Shown here: one piece after another, positions 8,640-17,164 of the stretch | Layout of the letters: every line of letters begins with the position of its first letter | Position numbering within the stretch: the first letter of the stretch is position 1 | Assembly (NCBI RefSeq): GCF_013177735.1 | Contig: NZ_WOEZ01000300.1 | Coordinates: forward strand, 1-50,230 | Reading direction: 5' to 3' | Source of the DNA: Paraburkholderia elongata | GTDB taxonomy: Bacteria; Pseudomonadota; Gammaproteobacteria; Burkholderiales; Burkholderiaceae | DNA length: 50,230 nucleotides | Translations under genes and position numbers: made by a program | The notes under the pieces: generated by a model | The model's input: the letters and a program-made list of their open reading frames with translations, nothing else | What the model was told of the DNA's origin: nothing | Databases searched by the model: none

Positions 8640-9554
8640 ATGAACTACGCATCCATCCTCGAACAGATTCATCGCGATCTTCAGCCTTATCTGGGCACCG
8701 GCAAGGTCGCCGACTACATTCCCGAACTCGCGAAAGTCCCTGCCGACAGTTTCGGCATGGCAATCGTCACGGCCTCGGGCGAAGTGTTCCGCACCGGCGC
8801 CGCCGACACGCGCTTTTCCATTCAGAGTATCTCCAAGCTGTTCGCCTGCACCATGGCGTTCCGGCTGCTCGGCGACGAGCTCTGGCAGCGCGTGGGGCGC
8901 GAGCCGTCCGGCAATGCCTTCAATTCGCTGGTCCAGCTCGAGGCCGAACACGGCAAGCCGCGCAATCCGTTCATCAACGCGGGCGCGCTGGTCGTCACCG
9001 ACGTGTTGTGCCGCCGTTTCGTGCAGGCCGAAACCGCGCTGGTCGAATTCATGCGGCGGCTGACGGGCGAACCCAGCATCGACTACGATTCGCGCGTCGC
9101 GCTGTCGGAGTTGCAGCACGCCCACCGCAACCGCGCGATGGCGCATTTCATGGCGAGCTTCGGCAACCTGGAGATGCCGCCGGAAGTGGTCGTCGACGCT
9201 TATTGCCGGCAGTGCGCGATTTCGATGAGCTGTGTCGAGCTGGCGAAGGCGGCGCTGTTTCTGGCAAATCGGGGGGGGGTGCCCGCCACTGGCGAGCGGA
9301 TTCTCGACACGAGTTCCGCCAAGCGGCTTTCCGCGCTGATGCTGACCTGCGGCACTTATGACGCGGCGGGCGATTTCGTCTACCGGGTCGGCTTGCCGGC
9401 GAAAAGCGGCGTGGGCGGCGGGATTGTTGCGGTGCTGCCGGGCGAGATGGCCGTGTGCGTGTGGTCGCCAGGGCTCGACAGCAATGGCAATTCGCTGGCG
9501 GGGGTGAAGGCATTGGAATGGCTGACCACACTTACCGGGCAGTCGATCTTTTGA
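8640..9554 (+). CDS. glsA: Glutaminase
   Basis: Hydrolyses L-glutamine to glutamate and ammonia. The 304 residues match the bacterial glutaminase (beta-lactamase-like serine enzyme) family over the full length. The Ser-x-x-Lys catalytic pair is visible as S63-I-S-K66, followed by the conserved NPFINAGAL and the C-terminal AKSGVGGGIVAVLPGEM. No signal peptide is present. It is divergent from the AraC gene. A run of nine G at about 9271-9279 in the sequence is read in frame, and the protein is continuous across it. Confidence 0.95.
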   Translation: MNYASILEQIHRDLQPYLGTGKVADYIPELAKVPADSFGMAIVTASGEVFRTGAADTRFSIQSISKLFACTMAFRLLGDELWQRVGREPSGNAFNSLVQLEAEHGKPRNPFINAGALVVTDVLCRRFVQAETALVEFMRRLTGEPSIDYDSRVALSELQHAHRNRAMAHFMASFGNLEMPPEVVVDAYCRQCAISMSCVELAKAALFLANRGGVPATGERILDTSSAKRLSALMLTCGTYDAAGDFVYRVGLPAKSGVGGGIVAVLPGEMAVCVWSPGLDSNGNSLAGVKALEWLTTLTGQSIF

Positions 9555-9777
9555 CGCCGCCGGTGCGGATAATTTCAGGGCGTATTTCTATCGAGCAGAA
9601 GCGTGGCTGATGCCGAATTTTTCCTTCGGCAGTAGGCGACCCATCGGAGTCATTCAGGCTCGATCCACCTCCGTCCGCTTTCGAACCGACTTCGGCCGAT
9701 CGTCGAGCAGATCGTGAGACAGACCGTGACCTTTAAAAGTAACGCTTTTTCTTGACGTCCATCACGAAAGCGGCAAG

Positions 9778-9809
9778 AGGCTTGCCACCTCCGCTTTGGC
9801 GGCAAGCCT
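9778..9809 (-). terminator. Hairpin after the quinone reductase gene
   Basis: AGGCTTGCC (9778-9786) pairs perfectly with GGCAAGCCT (9801-9809) around a 14-nt loop, starting 5 nt past the stop of the leftward quinone reductase gene. There is no long T-tract after it, so it is a terminator-like hairpin rather than a classical terminator. The rest of the gap from 9555 shows nothing else I can name. Confidence 0.5.
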
Positions 9810-9813
9810 GGCT

Positions 9814-10845
9814 TCAGCCAATGAGATCGGCACCTGTCGTAAGGACAATCTTTCCAAAGTGTGTGCCGGAATCGATCAGCTCGTGAGCGCCGCGAGCGTC
9901 GGCAAGCGCAAAGGTCTTGTAGACAACCGGCTTGACTTTGCCGCTCTCGATGTGCGGCCAGACCTGCCGCTCCAGTTCATTGACGATGGTCGCCTTGTCC
10001 GCGGATGTGCGCGATCGCAATGTTGAGCCCATATGCGTTAGACGTTTCGTCAGCATCGGCAAGACGTTGAGATCCTTCGCCGGCCCCTTGATTACGCCCA
10101 CCTGGAGGATCCGTCCATCCATGGCTGCGGCGTCATAGTTTCTAGCCACGTAGTCGCCGGCAATAATGTCGAGGATCACGTCGACGCCTCTTCCATCGGT
10201 GGACCGCTTCGTTTCGACGACGAAATCTTCCTCGCGGTAATCTATCGCGAGGTCTGCGCCTAGCGCCAGGCTGGCCTCCCGGTGTGCCTGCGAGCCAACG
10301 GTCGTGATGATTTTCGCAGCGCCGAATGCCTTCGCCAGCATGGTCGCCGTGGTACCGATACCTGACGCGCCGCCATGGATCAACACCGATTCGCCGGCAA
10401 CCAGCTTGCCGCGCTGGAACAGGTTCAGCCATACCGTCATAAACGTTTCGGGCATCGCCCCCGCTTCCACCAACGTCAGGCCTTTGGGGATATGCATCGT
10501 GTTGCAGGCATGCGCGACTGCATATTCTGCGTAGCCACCGCCGGGAATCAATGCACACACCAGTTCGCCGATCCGGAATTGGGACACGTCGGAGCCGACG
10601 GCAACCACTTGACCTGCCACTTCCAGCCCTGGAATGTCCGAAGCGCCGGGGGGCGGATCATATAGTCCTTTGCGCTGGAAAACGTCTGGACCGTTCACGG
10701 CAGCCGCGTGGATGCGGATCAGAACCTGATCGGCGGCCGGCATCGGCACAGGGCGCGTAGTCGGCACCAGGACCTCAGGACCGCCGGGCTGTTTGATCTC
10801 AATGGCCACCATGGACGACGGCACACGATAAGTTGAAGCAGACAT
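9814..10845 (-). CDS. NAD(P)H:quinone oxidoreductase, PIG3/QOR type
   Basis: A 343-residue zinc-free medium-chain dehydrogenase/reductase that passes NADPH electrons to quinones. It begins MVAIEIKQPGGPEVL after a short extension, has no structural-zinc Cys cluster, and carries the nucleotide-binding motif HGGASGIGTTA at about 150. The C-terminal QVWPHIESGKVKPVVYKTF and DSGTHFGKIVL are typical of the PIG3-like group. I placed the start at 10845 because AAGGAG lies about 8 nt upstream; a GTG at 10854 would touch that site. It is divergent from a LysR-type gene, with two palindromes between them, so redox- or ligand-dependent control by that regulator is likely. Confidence 0.9.
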   Translation of the reverse strand: MSASTYRVPSSMVAIEIKQPGGPEVLVPTTRPVPMPAADQVLIRIHAAAVNGPDVFQRKGLYDPPPGASDIPGLEVAGQVVAVGSDVSQFRIGELVCALIPGGGYAEYAVAHACNTMHIPKGLTLVEAGAMPETFMTVWLNLFQRGKLVAGESVLIHGGASGIGTTATMLAKAFGAAKIITTVGSQAHREASLALGADLAIDYREEDFVVETKRSTDGRGVDVILDIIAGDYVARNYDAAAMDGRILQVGVIKGPAKDLNVLPMLTKRLTHMGSTLRSRTSADKATIVNELERQVWPHIESGKVKPVVYKTFALADARGAHELIDSGTHFGKIVLTTGADLIG

Positions 10846-10936
10846 GGATACCACTCCTTCTATTGATGAGGCTCGATTGATCCGGGCGGATCGTTGAACG
10901 AGGAACTCTTGCGTTCAGTATAGGCATCGACATTGA

Positions 10937-10958
10937 TGAATAAGCGCAGCATTATTCA
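10937..10958. promoter_or_regulatory. Inverted repeat, LysR-type operator candidate
   Basis: TGAATAA (10937-10943) and TTATTCA (10952-10958) form a perfect inverted repeat with an 8-nt spacer in the divergent promoter region of the quinone reductase and LysR genes. Position and interrupted dyad shape fit a LysR-family binding site. The sequence is visible; binding is inferred. Confidence 0.6.
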
Positions 10959-10966
10959 CGTGGTGA

Positions 10967-10982
10967 GATGCAAATTTGCATC
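10967..10982. promoter_or_regulatory. 16-bp perfect palindrome before the LysR gene
   Basis: GATGCAAATTTGCATC is a perfect palindrome ending just before the AGGAGG ribosome site of the LysR gene. It could be a second operator used for autorepression or an mRNA hairpin limiting translation. A perfect 16-bp palindrome in this GC-rich DNA is unlikely by chance. Confidence 0.6.
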
Positions 10983-10996
10983 AGGAGGGCGGCACG

Positions 10997-11881
10997 ATGA
11001 ACTGGGACGACGCGCGAGTGTTTCTCGCGGTGGAGCGCGAAAAAACGCTCCGTGGAGCGGCCAGAACGCTCAATCTCGATCAGGCGACGGTCGGCAGACG
11101 GATTGCGGCGCTAGAGCACGCCCTACGTGCAACGCTCTTCCTGCGCACCTCTGAGGGTTACGCGTTGACTGCCGCAGGCGAGGCCGCGCTGAGATCGGCG
11201 GAGAAAATGGAACACTCCGCACACGAACTCGTCAGACGAACTCAAGGCACGGATACACGGCTTGCGGGGGACGTTAGAGTCACCAGCACCGACTCGATCG
11301 CGCTCGACTTCCTGCTTCCCGCCATCGAACGCCTGCATGCTGCGCATCCCGAAGTGCGCGTCCTGCTGGACACGTCGACGCGCATGCTAAATCTGGCAAA
11401 GCGTGAAGCGGATATCGCGGTCCGGTCAGTCAGGCCGGATAATCCCGATCTTGTCGCGCGGCGCTTGGCTCGCTGGCCCATGGCGCTCTTTGCATCGAAT
11501 GCTTATCTTGAGCAGCACGGCAAGCCCGCCGCTGGCTCCGCATTCGCGGGCCACGATCTTGTCGTCTATCAGGGAAACTGGACCGGCAATCGATCACCGA
11601 CTCTTGCTGGCGAACCGATACACGCGGGGCGCATCGTATCGACCTTCAATTCCAGTCTCATGCTGCGTACCGCGGTAAAGGCTGGCATTGGCATCGGTGA
11701 GCTTCCGATACATCTGGCTGAACACGACGGCCTCGTGCAGATATGGCCGGAACCCGCACGTGGGGCGGTCTACGAAATCTGGCTCGTCACGCATCAAGAC
11801 CTTCGGCATACCGCGCGCATCGCAGCAATGATTGACGGCATCGTCTCCGCGTTCGAAGATCACACAACCCACACAAAATAG
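10997..11881 (+). CDS. LysR-family transcriptional regulator
   Basis: A 294-residue LysR-type regulator. The N-terminal winged helix (NWDDARVFLAVEREKTLRGA, then LDQATVGRRIAALEHAL) is followed by a long linker helix and a periplasmic-binding-like effector domain from about residue 90. The ATG at 10997 follows AGGAGG at 7 nt, which rules out the TTG at 10976. The HTH variant (ATVGRRIAALE) is that of the subgroup controlling small oxidoreductases and efflux genes, and its divergent partner is the quinone reductase gene. The two palindromes at 10937-10982 are its likely targets. Confidence 0.93.
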   Translation: MNWDDARVFLAVEREKTLRGAARTLNLDQATVGRRIAALEHALRATLFLRTSEGYALTAAGEAALRSAEKMEHSAHELVRRTQGTDTRLAGDVRVTSTDSIALDFLLPAIERLHAAHPEVRVLLDTSTRMLNLAKREADIAVRSVRPDNPDLVARRLARWPMALFASNAYLEQHGKPAAGSAFAGHDLVVYQGNWTGNRSPTLAGEPIHAGRIVSTFNSSLMLRTAVKAGIGIGELPIHLAEHDGLVQIWPEPARGAVYEIWLVTHQDLRHTARIAAMIDGIVSAFEDHTTHTK

Positions 11882-11963
11882 TCACGCACGACGTGGCTGC
11901 GGCGGCTTCTGTTGGCTTGAACGAGACGGTCGCCGCCCAAGCATTCGCAACGATGCGCTTGCT

Positions 11964-12542
11964 TCAAATCGCAGCAGGGCTGACCTGCATCACCAACGCC
12001 TTCGCGTTTGCGAGAATCTGCTGTGCAAGGCCGGCGTCACCCACCGCGCGCGACATACTCACTGCGCCGACGATGGCGGTGAGAATTGCCGTTGCGCGGG
12101 CGGTCGCCGCCTCGCCGGTACCGATGGTCTGCGCGATCTGCTGCACGTTCCTGTTGAACTGTTCGGCAATGACCTGCTGGACCTGCGGGCCTGCGTAGCG
12201 GGCTTCTCCGGCGAGCGTGCAAATGCCGCAGCCGCTCGTCGGATCGGCTACATGCGCTGGGTCGAGCCACGCGTCCACCACTTGCTCAAGAGTGGGTTTC
12301 TTCTTGCGCGAGAAAAGCGCGTCGAGCTTCGCCTGACCTTTTTCCATGGTGCGCCTGGCCGCCTCGGCAACCATCGCGTCGCGCGACTCAAAATGTCCGT
12401 AGAAGGCGCCTTTAGTGAGGCCGGCGTTCTGCATCAACTCCGCGACAGCAACGCTATCAAGCCCTCGCTCGCCTATCTGACGTGCGGCCGCTTCCAGGAT
12501 GCGCTCGCGGCTGGCCGCCTTTTCTGCCCGTGAATGTCCCAT
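11964..12542 (-). CDS. TetR/AcrR-family repressor
   Basis: A 192-residue TetR-family protein. The N-terminal HTH is complete (RILEAAARQIGERG, VAVAELMQNAGLTKGAFYGHF). The ligand domain carries a Cys pair in SGCGICTLAGE, a position where relatives of the NemR/AcrR type also have a Gly-Cys motif; a redox or electrophile sensor is possible but not shown. It is divergent from the unknown gene at 12695 and the reductase gene at 13538, and the intervening promoter overlaps a CAGTA-N9-TACTG repeat, its probable operator. Confidence 0.92.
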   Translation of the reverse strand: MGHSRAEKAASRERILEAAARQIGERGLDSVAVAELMQNAGLTKGAFYGHFESRDAMVAEAARRTMEKGQAKLDALFSRKKKPTLEQVVDAWLDPAHVADPTSGCGICTLAGEARYAGPQVQQVIAEQFNRNVQQIAQTIGTGEAATARATAILTAIVGAVSMSRAVGDAGLAQQILANAKALVMQVSPAAI

Positions 12543-12570
12543 TGTTTCAATAGTTCCAACAAACAGTTAC

Positions 12571-12600
12571 TTGACAATCTGCAGTACGGTCGTAATACTG
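12571..12600 (+). promoter_or_regulatory. Sigma-70 promoter with TetR operator candidate
   Basis: TTGACA (12571-12576), a 16-bp spacer, then TAATAC (12593-12598) reading right. The inverted repeat CAGTA (12582-12586) / TACTG (12596-12600) lies over the spacer and -10 element. This arrangement would let the divergent TetR protein block transcription of the genes at 12695 and 13538. Confidence 0.7.
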
Positions 12601-12694
12601 TTTCTGCAGCACAGTTGACCGGCACATTATAGCTCCGCCGGACAGGGTGAGCCGTGTGACATGGCGGCAAGGAATATCAGCAGCAGGAGAGTAG

Positions 12695-13420
12695 ATGATG
12701 AGCGCATTACTTGAGCAAGCAGTCGAGGCCCACGGAGGGATCGCAAACTGGAAAAAGCTTCGTGCCGTTTCCGCCAGACTCGATATCGGCGGCGCCATAT
12801 GGCACGTCAAGGGCCAACCCGATATGTTCAGAGAGGTCGAACTGCAGGCGGACCTACGAACGCAACGTCTTGAGATGACGTCGCAGACTGCAGGTTGGAA
12901 AGGCCATTTCACGCCGGACCTCGTGCGGATCGAATCGTTGGATGGAGATTCCGTCGAAGAGCGCCACGCGCCACGGGCGTCGTATGAAGACCATACCCAG
13001 CAGACCCAATGGGACCGCTTGCATGCGTTGTACTTTTGCAGCTATGCCCTCTGGAGCTACCTGACCATACCGTTTCTCTATACGTACCCCGGCTTCCATA
13101 CGGAGGCGTTACCGGAATGGGAAGAAAACGGAGAGGTGTGGCAACGGCTGAAGGTGACGTTTCCGGACTCGATTGCGAGCCATAGCCGGGAGCAGATCTC
13201 CTATTTCGGCGAAGATGGCCTGCTGCGCCGCCACGATTACACGGTGGATGTGATGGGCGGCGCACCCGGCGCCAACTACGCATCGAACTATCAGAACGTT
13301 GGCGGCATCATGGTCCCGATGTCGCGTCGCGTCTATGCCTACGACACTGCAGGACAAAAGATCGATGACCCGCTCCTCGTGTCCATCGATTTTCGTTCGA
13401 TTGCATGGCGCACGGACTGA
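12695..13420 (+). CDS. Conserved hypothetical protein, cytoplasmic
   Basis: A 241-residue protein (ATG at 12695, a second in-frame ATG at 12698) preceded by CAGGAGA at good spacing. I do not recognise a named domain. It starts with a helical LLEQAVEAHGGIANWKKL, followed by alternating short strands (SARLDIGGAIWHVKG) and later HDYTVDVMGGAPGANYASNY, giving a pattern like a beta-sandwich or lipid-binding fold. There is no signal peptide. It is followed by a reductase gene 117 bp downstream on the same strand and lies behind the TetR-controlled promoter, so the two probably form one stress- or xenobiotic-responsive unit. Confidence 0.8.
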   Translation: MMSALLEQAVEAHGGIANWKKLRAVSARLDIGGAIWHVKGQPDMFREVELQADLRTQRLEMTSQTAGWKGHFTPDLVRIESLDGDSVEERHAPRASYEDHTQQTQWDRLHALYFCSYALWSYLTIPFLYTYPGFHTEALPEWEENGEVWQRLKVTFPDSIASHSREQISYFGEDGLLRRHDYTVDVMGGAPGANYASNYQNVGGIMVPMSRRVYAYDTAGQKIDDPLLVSIDFRSIAWRTD

Positions 13421-13537
13421 GCCGGTGTTCTGAACAGTCTTGTCGCATTGTGGCGCGTACTACCCCTTCGAATCCCAAAGGCACGAGTGGTTTGCTCTGG
13501 CTGAAACGTCCATGCACCATTAATAGGAGTCCCGGCG

Positions 13538-14506
13538 ATGAAAGCCGTTGTTCTTAAAGCATTAGGTGAACCGTCAACGGTTCTTGAATTCCGCGAACTT
13601 CCAGAACCTGAAAAGCCGGGTGCTGGCGAGGCGCTTGTAGCAGTCGACTATGCCCCGATCAATTTCAGCGACATGCTCGTTGCCCGGGGACGCTACGCGA
13701 TTCGTCCCGAGTTGCCTTCCGTTATTGGAAATGAAGGAGTGGGTCGCGTGCTCGAACTCGGCGAGGGCGTCACGAACCTGCGGGTGGGCGATCGCGTGAT
13801 TCTTCCGATGGGCAGCTTTACCTGGCGCGAACGGATGATCGCCCGCGCGCATGACCTGATCGCAGTGCCCCAGGCGATCGATCCCAGACAAGCGGCAATG
13901 CTTGCCATTAACGCACCGTCAGCCTATCTGCTCATCAATGCGTATGTCGATCTGAAGCGTGGAGACTGGATCGCGCTGAACGCGGCAAACTCGGCCATCT
14001 CCCGCTGGCTCGTCGGATTCGCAAAGCGCAAGGGAGCCAACGTGCTCGGGCTCGTCCGTCGTGCGGAAGCGGTAAGCGCCGCAATGGAAGCGGGTTGTGA
14101 CCTCGTTTTGCTGGACGTGGACAGTGCACCCGAACAGTTTGCCGATAAACAGCGGCCGGCACGCATTCGTCTCGCACTGGATGCCATCGGCGGCGAATCT
14201 TCGGGGCGTCTCGTCAGGTTGCTGGGACCTGCAGGCACGCTCGTGTCTTACGCTGGCCAGAGCTTCTCGTCGATGGTGACGAGCCCTTTCGACGTCATCT
14301 TCAACGACCTGACTATTCGTGGTTTCTCGATAGGAAACCCACACTTCGCCAATCAGATCGCCGGTGCCATTGTGTCGGCGGCGGAGATGGTGGCATCGGG
14401 CGAGATATCGATTCCCATCGCGGCGGAATATGGACTCGAGGAAATCGGTGCTGCGATCGTCCATGCCGAGAAGGGCGGAAAAGTCCTGCTGAAGGTGGCT
14501 AGTTAG
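13538..14506 (+). CDS. Zinc-free MDR reductase, quinone/enoyl reductase type
   Basis: A 322-residue medium-chain dehydrogenase/reductase. The N-terminal GroES-like domain (MKAVVLKALGEPSTVLEF) lacks the zinc-binding Cys cluster. The nucleotide-binding region carries NAANSAISRWLVGFAKRKG, the pattern of mitochondrial-type trans-2-enoyl reductases (MECR/ETR) and related quinone reductases. A Tyr equivalent near the start of the substrate pocket is present in VDYAPINFSDML. It probably reduces an alpha,beta-unsaturated carbonyl or quinone with NADPH. AGGAG precedes the ATG by 8 nt. It is likely co-controlled with the upstream gene by the TetR protein. Confidence 0.88.
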   Translation: MKAVVLKALGEPSTVLEFRELPEPEKPGAGEALVAVDYAPINFSDMLVARGRYAIRPELPSVIGNEGVGRVLELGEGVTNLRVGDRVILPMGSFTWRERMIARAHDLIAVPQAIDPRQAAMLAINAPSAYLLINAYVDLKRGDWIALNAANSAISRWLVGFAKRKGANVLGLVRRAEAVSAAMEAGCDLVLLDVDSAPEQFADKQRPARIRLALDAIGGESSGRLVRLLGPAGTLVSYAGQSFSSMVTSPFDVIFNDLTIRGFSIGNPHFANQIAGAIVSAAEMVASGEISIPIAAEYGLEEIGAAIVHAEKGGKVLLKVAS

Positions 14507-14690
14507 AAAGAAGGGAAACAGCGGAGACTCCGCCCTGAATGTCAACTGTATTAGCCTGGACTTGATCTGACAGGTAGTCGGAAAGCGAAGTAACGAAGTC
14601 GATTCAGTGAGGGATCAGTTTCTCCCGGGCGAGTTCAAGAGAATCGAGGAACGAGCACTCGGCGCCGCCTTGCACATCAAGAAACTAGCT

Positions 14691-14714
14691 GAACGGCACT
14701 CTCGAGTGCCGTTC
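14691..14714. terminator. Perfect 10-bp hairpin after the antitoxin gene
   Basis: GAACGGCACT and AGTGCCGTTC enclose a CTCG tetraloop 2 bp beyond the stop of the leftward antitoxin gene. It is probably its terminator, and it would also stop rightward transcription from the reductase gene. No strong T-tract follows on either strand. Confidence 0.6.
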
Positions 14715-14716
14715 GT

Positions 14717-15019
14717 TTAAGCTGCAAGTTCGAATCGAAATTTTTTCCCGAGCGCCGCGGCCGCACTCGCCAACGTAGTCAGCGTCAGGCTCGTATCAGT
14801 TTCATCCAGCAATCGATTGAGTGCCGCACGACTCGTCTTCATCTTCGCTGCCATTGCCGTCTTTGACAGATGCTGAGCTTTCATTTCCTGCTCGATCTGC
14901 CAGGCAATGACACGCTTCATCGCCGTAGCAGTGGCTTCTTCCAGCATCGCCTCTTCGGCCAGGAAGTCATCAAAATCACTGCCGATATGCCTGTTTGCCA
15001 TGTTCAATTCCTTGGCCAT
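14717..15019 (-). CDS. higA: HigA-type antitoxin (HTH)
   Basis: A 100-residue antitoxin with a C-terminal XRE-like helix-turn-helix: LSKTAMAAKMKTSRAALNRLL, then LTLTTLASAAAALGKKFRFEL. This matches the antitoxins that pair with Gp49/HigB-like RelE-superfamily toxins in reversed (toxin first) order. The N-terminal part (SDFDDFLAEEAMLEEATATA) should wrap the toxin. An alternative start (MANRHIGSDF) lies at 15001. It follows the toxin gene on the same strand and appears intact, unlike the toxin. Confidence 0.88.
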   Translation of the reverse strand: MAKELNMANRHIGSDFDDFLAEEAMLEEATATAMKRVIAWQIEQEMKAQHLSKTAMAAKMKTSRAALNRLLDETDTSLTLTTLASAAAALGKKFRFELAA

Positions 15020-15034
15020 GATCCATCCTAAAAT

Positions 15035-15392
15035 TTACCTGACGTTCCTCAACTGGCGCAATCGATCCTTTGCCAAATCCAGATCTTCCTGAGGCATAGC
15101 CTGAAACTTTTTTGATGAATCCATGCAGCAAGGCAATATCGCCACCCACCACAGTGAACAGCACTCGGGCAATCCGCCGGTGAAGGTGAATACGAATTTC
15201 CCAGAGATCCTTGCCCATCTTGCGCACCAGCGGCGTCCCAATAGGCCAGCCGATCTGTACGGTTTTTATGTCTTCGCCAACGGTCCTGCGATCCTCTGCG
15301 CCGAGGCTTTTAAGCCATTCCCGAACTGGCTCGTTACCGGCATCCGTTCGAAAAAATTTAACAGCAAGTACAACTTGAACCGTCTTTGACAT
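15035..15392 (-). pseudogene. higB: HigB/Gp49-type toxin with frameshift
   Basis: Reads in frame from ATG 15392 through the conserved core of phage Gp49-like RelE-family mRNA interferases (KFFRTDAGNEPVREWLKSLG, LWEIRIHLHRRIARVLF, DIALLHGFIKK). After FIKK the normal family C-terminus continues only in another frame (FQAMPQEDLDLAKDRLRQL, stop at 15035). The switch falls on a run of six A (coding strand AAAAAAG, near 15110); five A would restore a continuous protein that ends 15 nt before the antitoxin start. Read without a shift, the frame continues to 14976 with non-homologous residues and overlaps the antitoxin gene. Either the toxin is inactivated, or slippage on the A-run makes some full product, or this is a sequencing error. 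Confidence 0.8.
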
Positions 15393-15433
15393 CGCGACTG
15401 GGCGGAAAAATTGACATCAATTGAATACCTCGA

Positions 15434-15453
15434 TCGTACCAAAATTGGTACGA
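15434..15453. promoter_or_regulatory. Inverted repeat upstream of the toxin-antitoxin genes
   Basis: TCGTACCAA (15434-15442) and TTGGTACGA (15445-15453) are perfect arms around a 2-nt centre, 42 bp upstream of the toxin start. Size and place fit the autoregulatory operator bound by HigA-type antitoxins. Confidence 0.7.
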
Positions 15454-15478
15454 GTTGGCAATCGGTAGGAATATGCGC

Positions 15479-15610
15479 CTAGCGCACTAGCGACGAGAGC
15501 GCCGCGACGCGCTCCGGCCTCGCCTTCATCAGTGCCTCTTTCAACACCGCCACCGCTGCGTGCGCGTCCGCACCACCCACCTGCCCTGTCACACCGGTAA
15601 TTGCATACAA
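15479..15610 (-). pseudogene. NmrA-family NAD(P)-binding protein, internally deleted
   Basis: A TTG at 15610 with AAGGAG upstream starts a 43-residue frame whose first part, YAITGVTGQVGG, is the N-terminal nucleotide-binding strand and Gly-loop of NmrA-like reductases. It jumps directly to LKEALMKARPERVAALSS, which matches the segment normally about 80 residues further on, then stops. The middle of the gene and the whole C-terminal half are missing. It is a relic, just upstream of the toxin-antitoxin locus. Confidence 0.6.
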
Positions 15611-15679
15611 GCTCGTCGCTCCTTGAATACGGCCGGTGCCTCGCCGAGCAAGATTCTCGGTGCTTCCCAGCAATTTCAC

Positions 15680-16756
15680 GGGAGCATGAATGCCATTCGG
15701 TTAATGACTTAGTGACATGCAAAGTCTCTCCCGGCGACCTGCGGCGCTATGGAGAAACATCAAAGTCTGCGGGGAAATTTGATTGGAAGGCCGGTACCAC
15801 TGTTGAAGTTTCAGGCATGAGACAGGGTCAAAGTTCGCAGCAGCAATTGCGATCTCTGAGGCTGCATCGATTCCAGCTCCGCAAAGTTTGCAGGATCGCC
15901 CACCAATAACGCTTACGAAACAACGACAAAAAAGGGATGCATCAAAATCATGCTGCGCCGCATCAAATAGGGACGCACCATTGCGAATTGGATATGTAGC
16001 CGACACGTATTGCATGGATTTGCACCCGCCAAAGGCGAGGACAGCCACCCGAGCCTTGACGCAGGCCGCCCACCTGCATTCACGCCCATCCGCAACAACG
16101 CACGCGGCTACGCTTTTTATCTCCGAACATTTCAACCGAAGCTAAAGCTAAGATGTCCCGATGACGACAGGAGCGATAACCCTGTGCGAACGTCGGGCCC
16201 TACGAGCCAATGTCGGTCGATGACCTCGTCAAACACGACGCCGGTAGCCGCGATAACCGGTGTTATCGCGGCAATTATGCGACGACATGCTTTGCCGCGA
16301 TGACCTGACGACTCGGACCTGCCTCCTCCCATCCATTAAGGTCGCAGATTGGCCCATTGCCGCCGGTCGTGATGTCAGGGATTCAACGGCGGTAAACCGA
16401 GTGGTCCGGTCACTCAAGCTGACCTCTCGCAGACAGCAGTTCGGCCATTGCTGACGTTCAGGTGTCGCGGTTCACGAGGCAGCTTAATTTTCCTTTCCTG
16501 TCGTTCGGAGCATCGCGCCGGCGAAGACCGGATCCTCAGCGGATGCGTACTCTCGACCCGCTTCAGTGATCCAAAGGGCTCACGATCCAATTTCAAACGG
16601 CGGATTTCGTCGTACATGCCTCACACTTCAAAGTAGGCACTCGTGTATACGCACTATTCGTTCCTCGTCTTCGGATTCGGCGGATTCCGATCAGATCCTG
16701 ACTACGTAAGCAGGCCGACGAATCGTTGTTGCACGCACAGCAAGTCGGAGAGTGGA
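15680..16756. other. Long non-coding stretch with one strong palindrome
   Basis: I find no credible gene: the open frames are short, Arg/Ser/Cys-rich and unsupported by ribosome sites. The only clear structure is a perfect palindrome at 16247-16272. Base composition and scattered stop codons suggest decayed sequence, consistent with the insertion-sequence debris that follows. Confidence 0.5.
16247..16272. repeat. Perfect 11-bp inverted repeat, 4-nt loop
   Basis: GCCGCGATAAC (16247-16257), CGGT, GTTATCGCGGC (16262-16272). It is isolated from any intact gene and has no T-tract. It could be a leftover operator, an IS end or a terminator of lost genes. Confidence 0.6.
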
Positions 16757-16860
16757 TCACCGCAGCGCGTCGTAGTCATCTACGGTGTTCGCACGCGGGA
16801 GACGCTGGAACAGCCAGTTCAGTTAGCGGTACGGATCGATGCCGTTGGCCCTGCAGGTTT
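16757..16860 (-). mobile_element. IS66 transposase (TnpC) C-terminal relic
   Basis: Read leftward, the segment translates to CRANGIDPYR, a stop, then LNWLFQRLPRANTVDDYDAL and another stop. This is the characteristic C-terminal end of IS66-family TnpC, where the normal text is KANGIDPYRYLTWLFQRLP. The internal TAA at 16823-16825 replaces an aromatic codon, so it is inactive. No flanking TnpA or TnpB is present, and the stretch 16861-17164 shows nothing else I can name. Confidence 0.75.
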
Positions 16861-17164
16861 ATGCCGAATCCCACGCTATGCCGAATCGAATAGAAAGTTC
16901 ACGCTGGAGGCGTGACAGCCCAAGCGCTCGAAGAGCGCATTCCAGTTGTCGCGATTAGGCATAGTCCGTGCGTTAAGGGCAGAAGTTGACGGCCGATCTC
17001 CAATGACCCTCGCCGTTACCACACATCAAGCGTTGAGTAATTCTGCACGTACGGATTTCTGCGGGGAGCGAGGAGCAATTCCCGTCCCTACCGCGACCGA
17101 CCGGGCGTCGCCGTACTTCATTTCATGCCGGGTGGCGGGAAGAACGCGAACAATGCCAAGCGCA

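Noticed and set aside
8346..9146. 266-residue leftward frame across the AraC/glutaminase gap
   Set aside because: Overlaps two well-supported genes in other frames and shows no domain.
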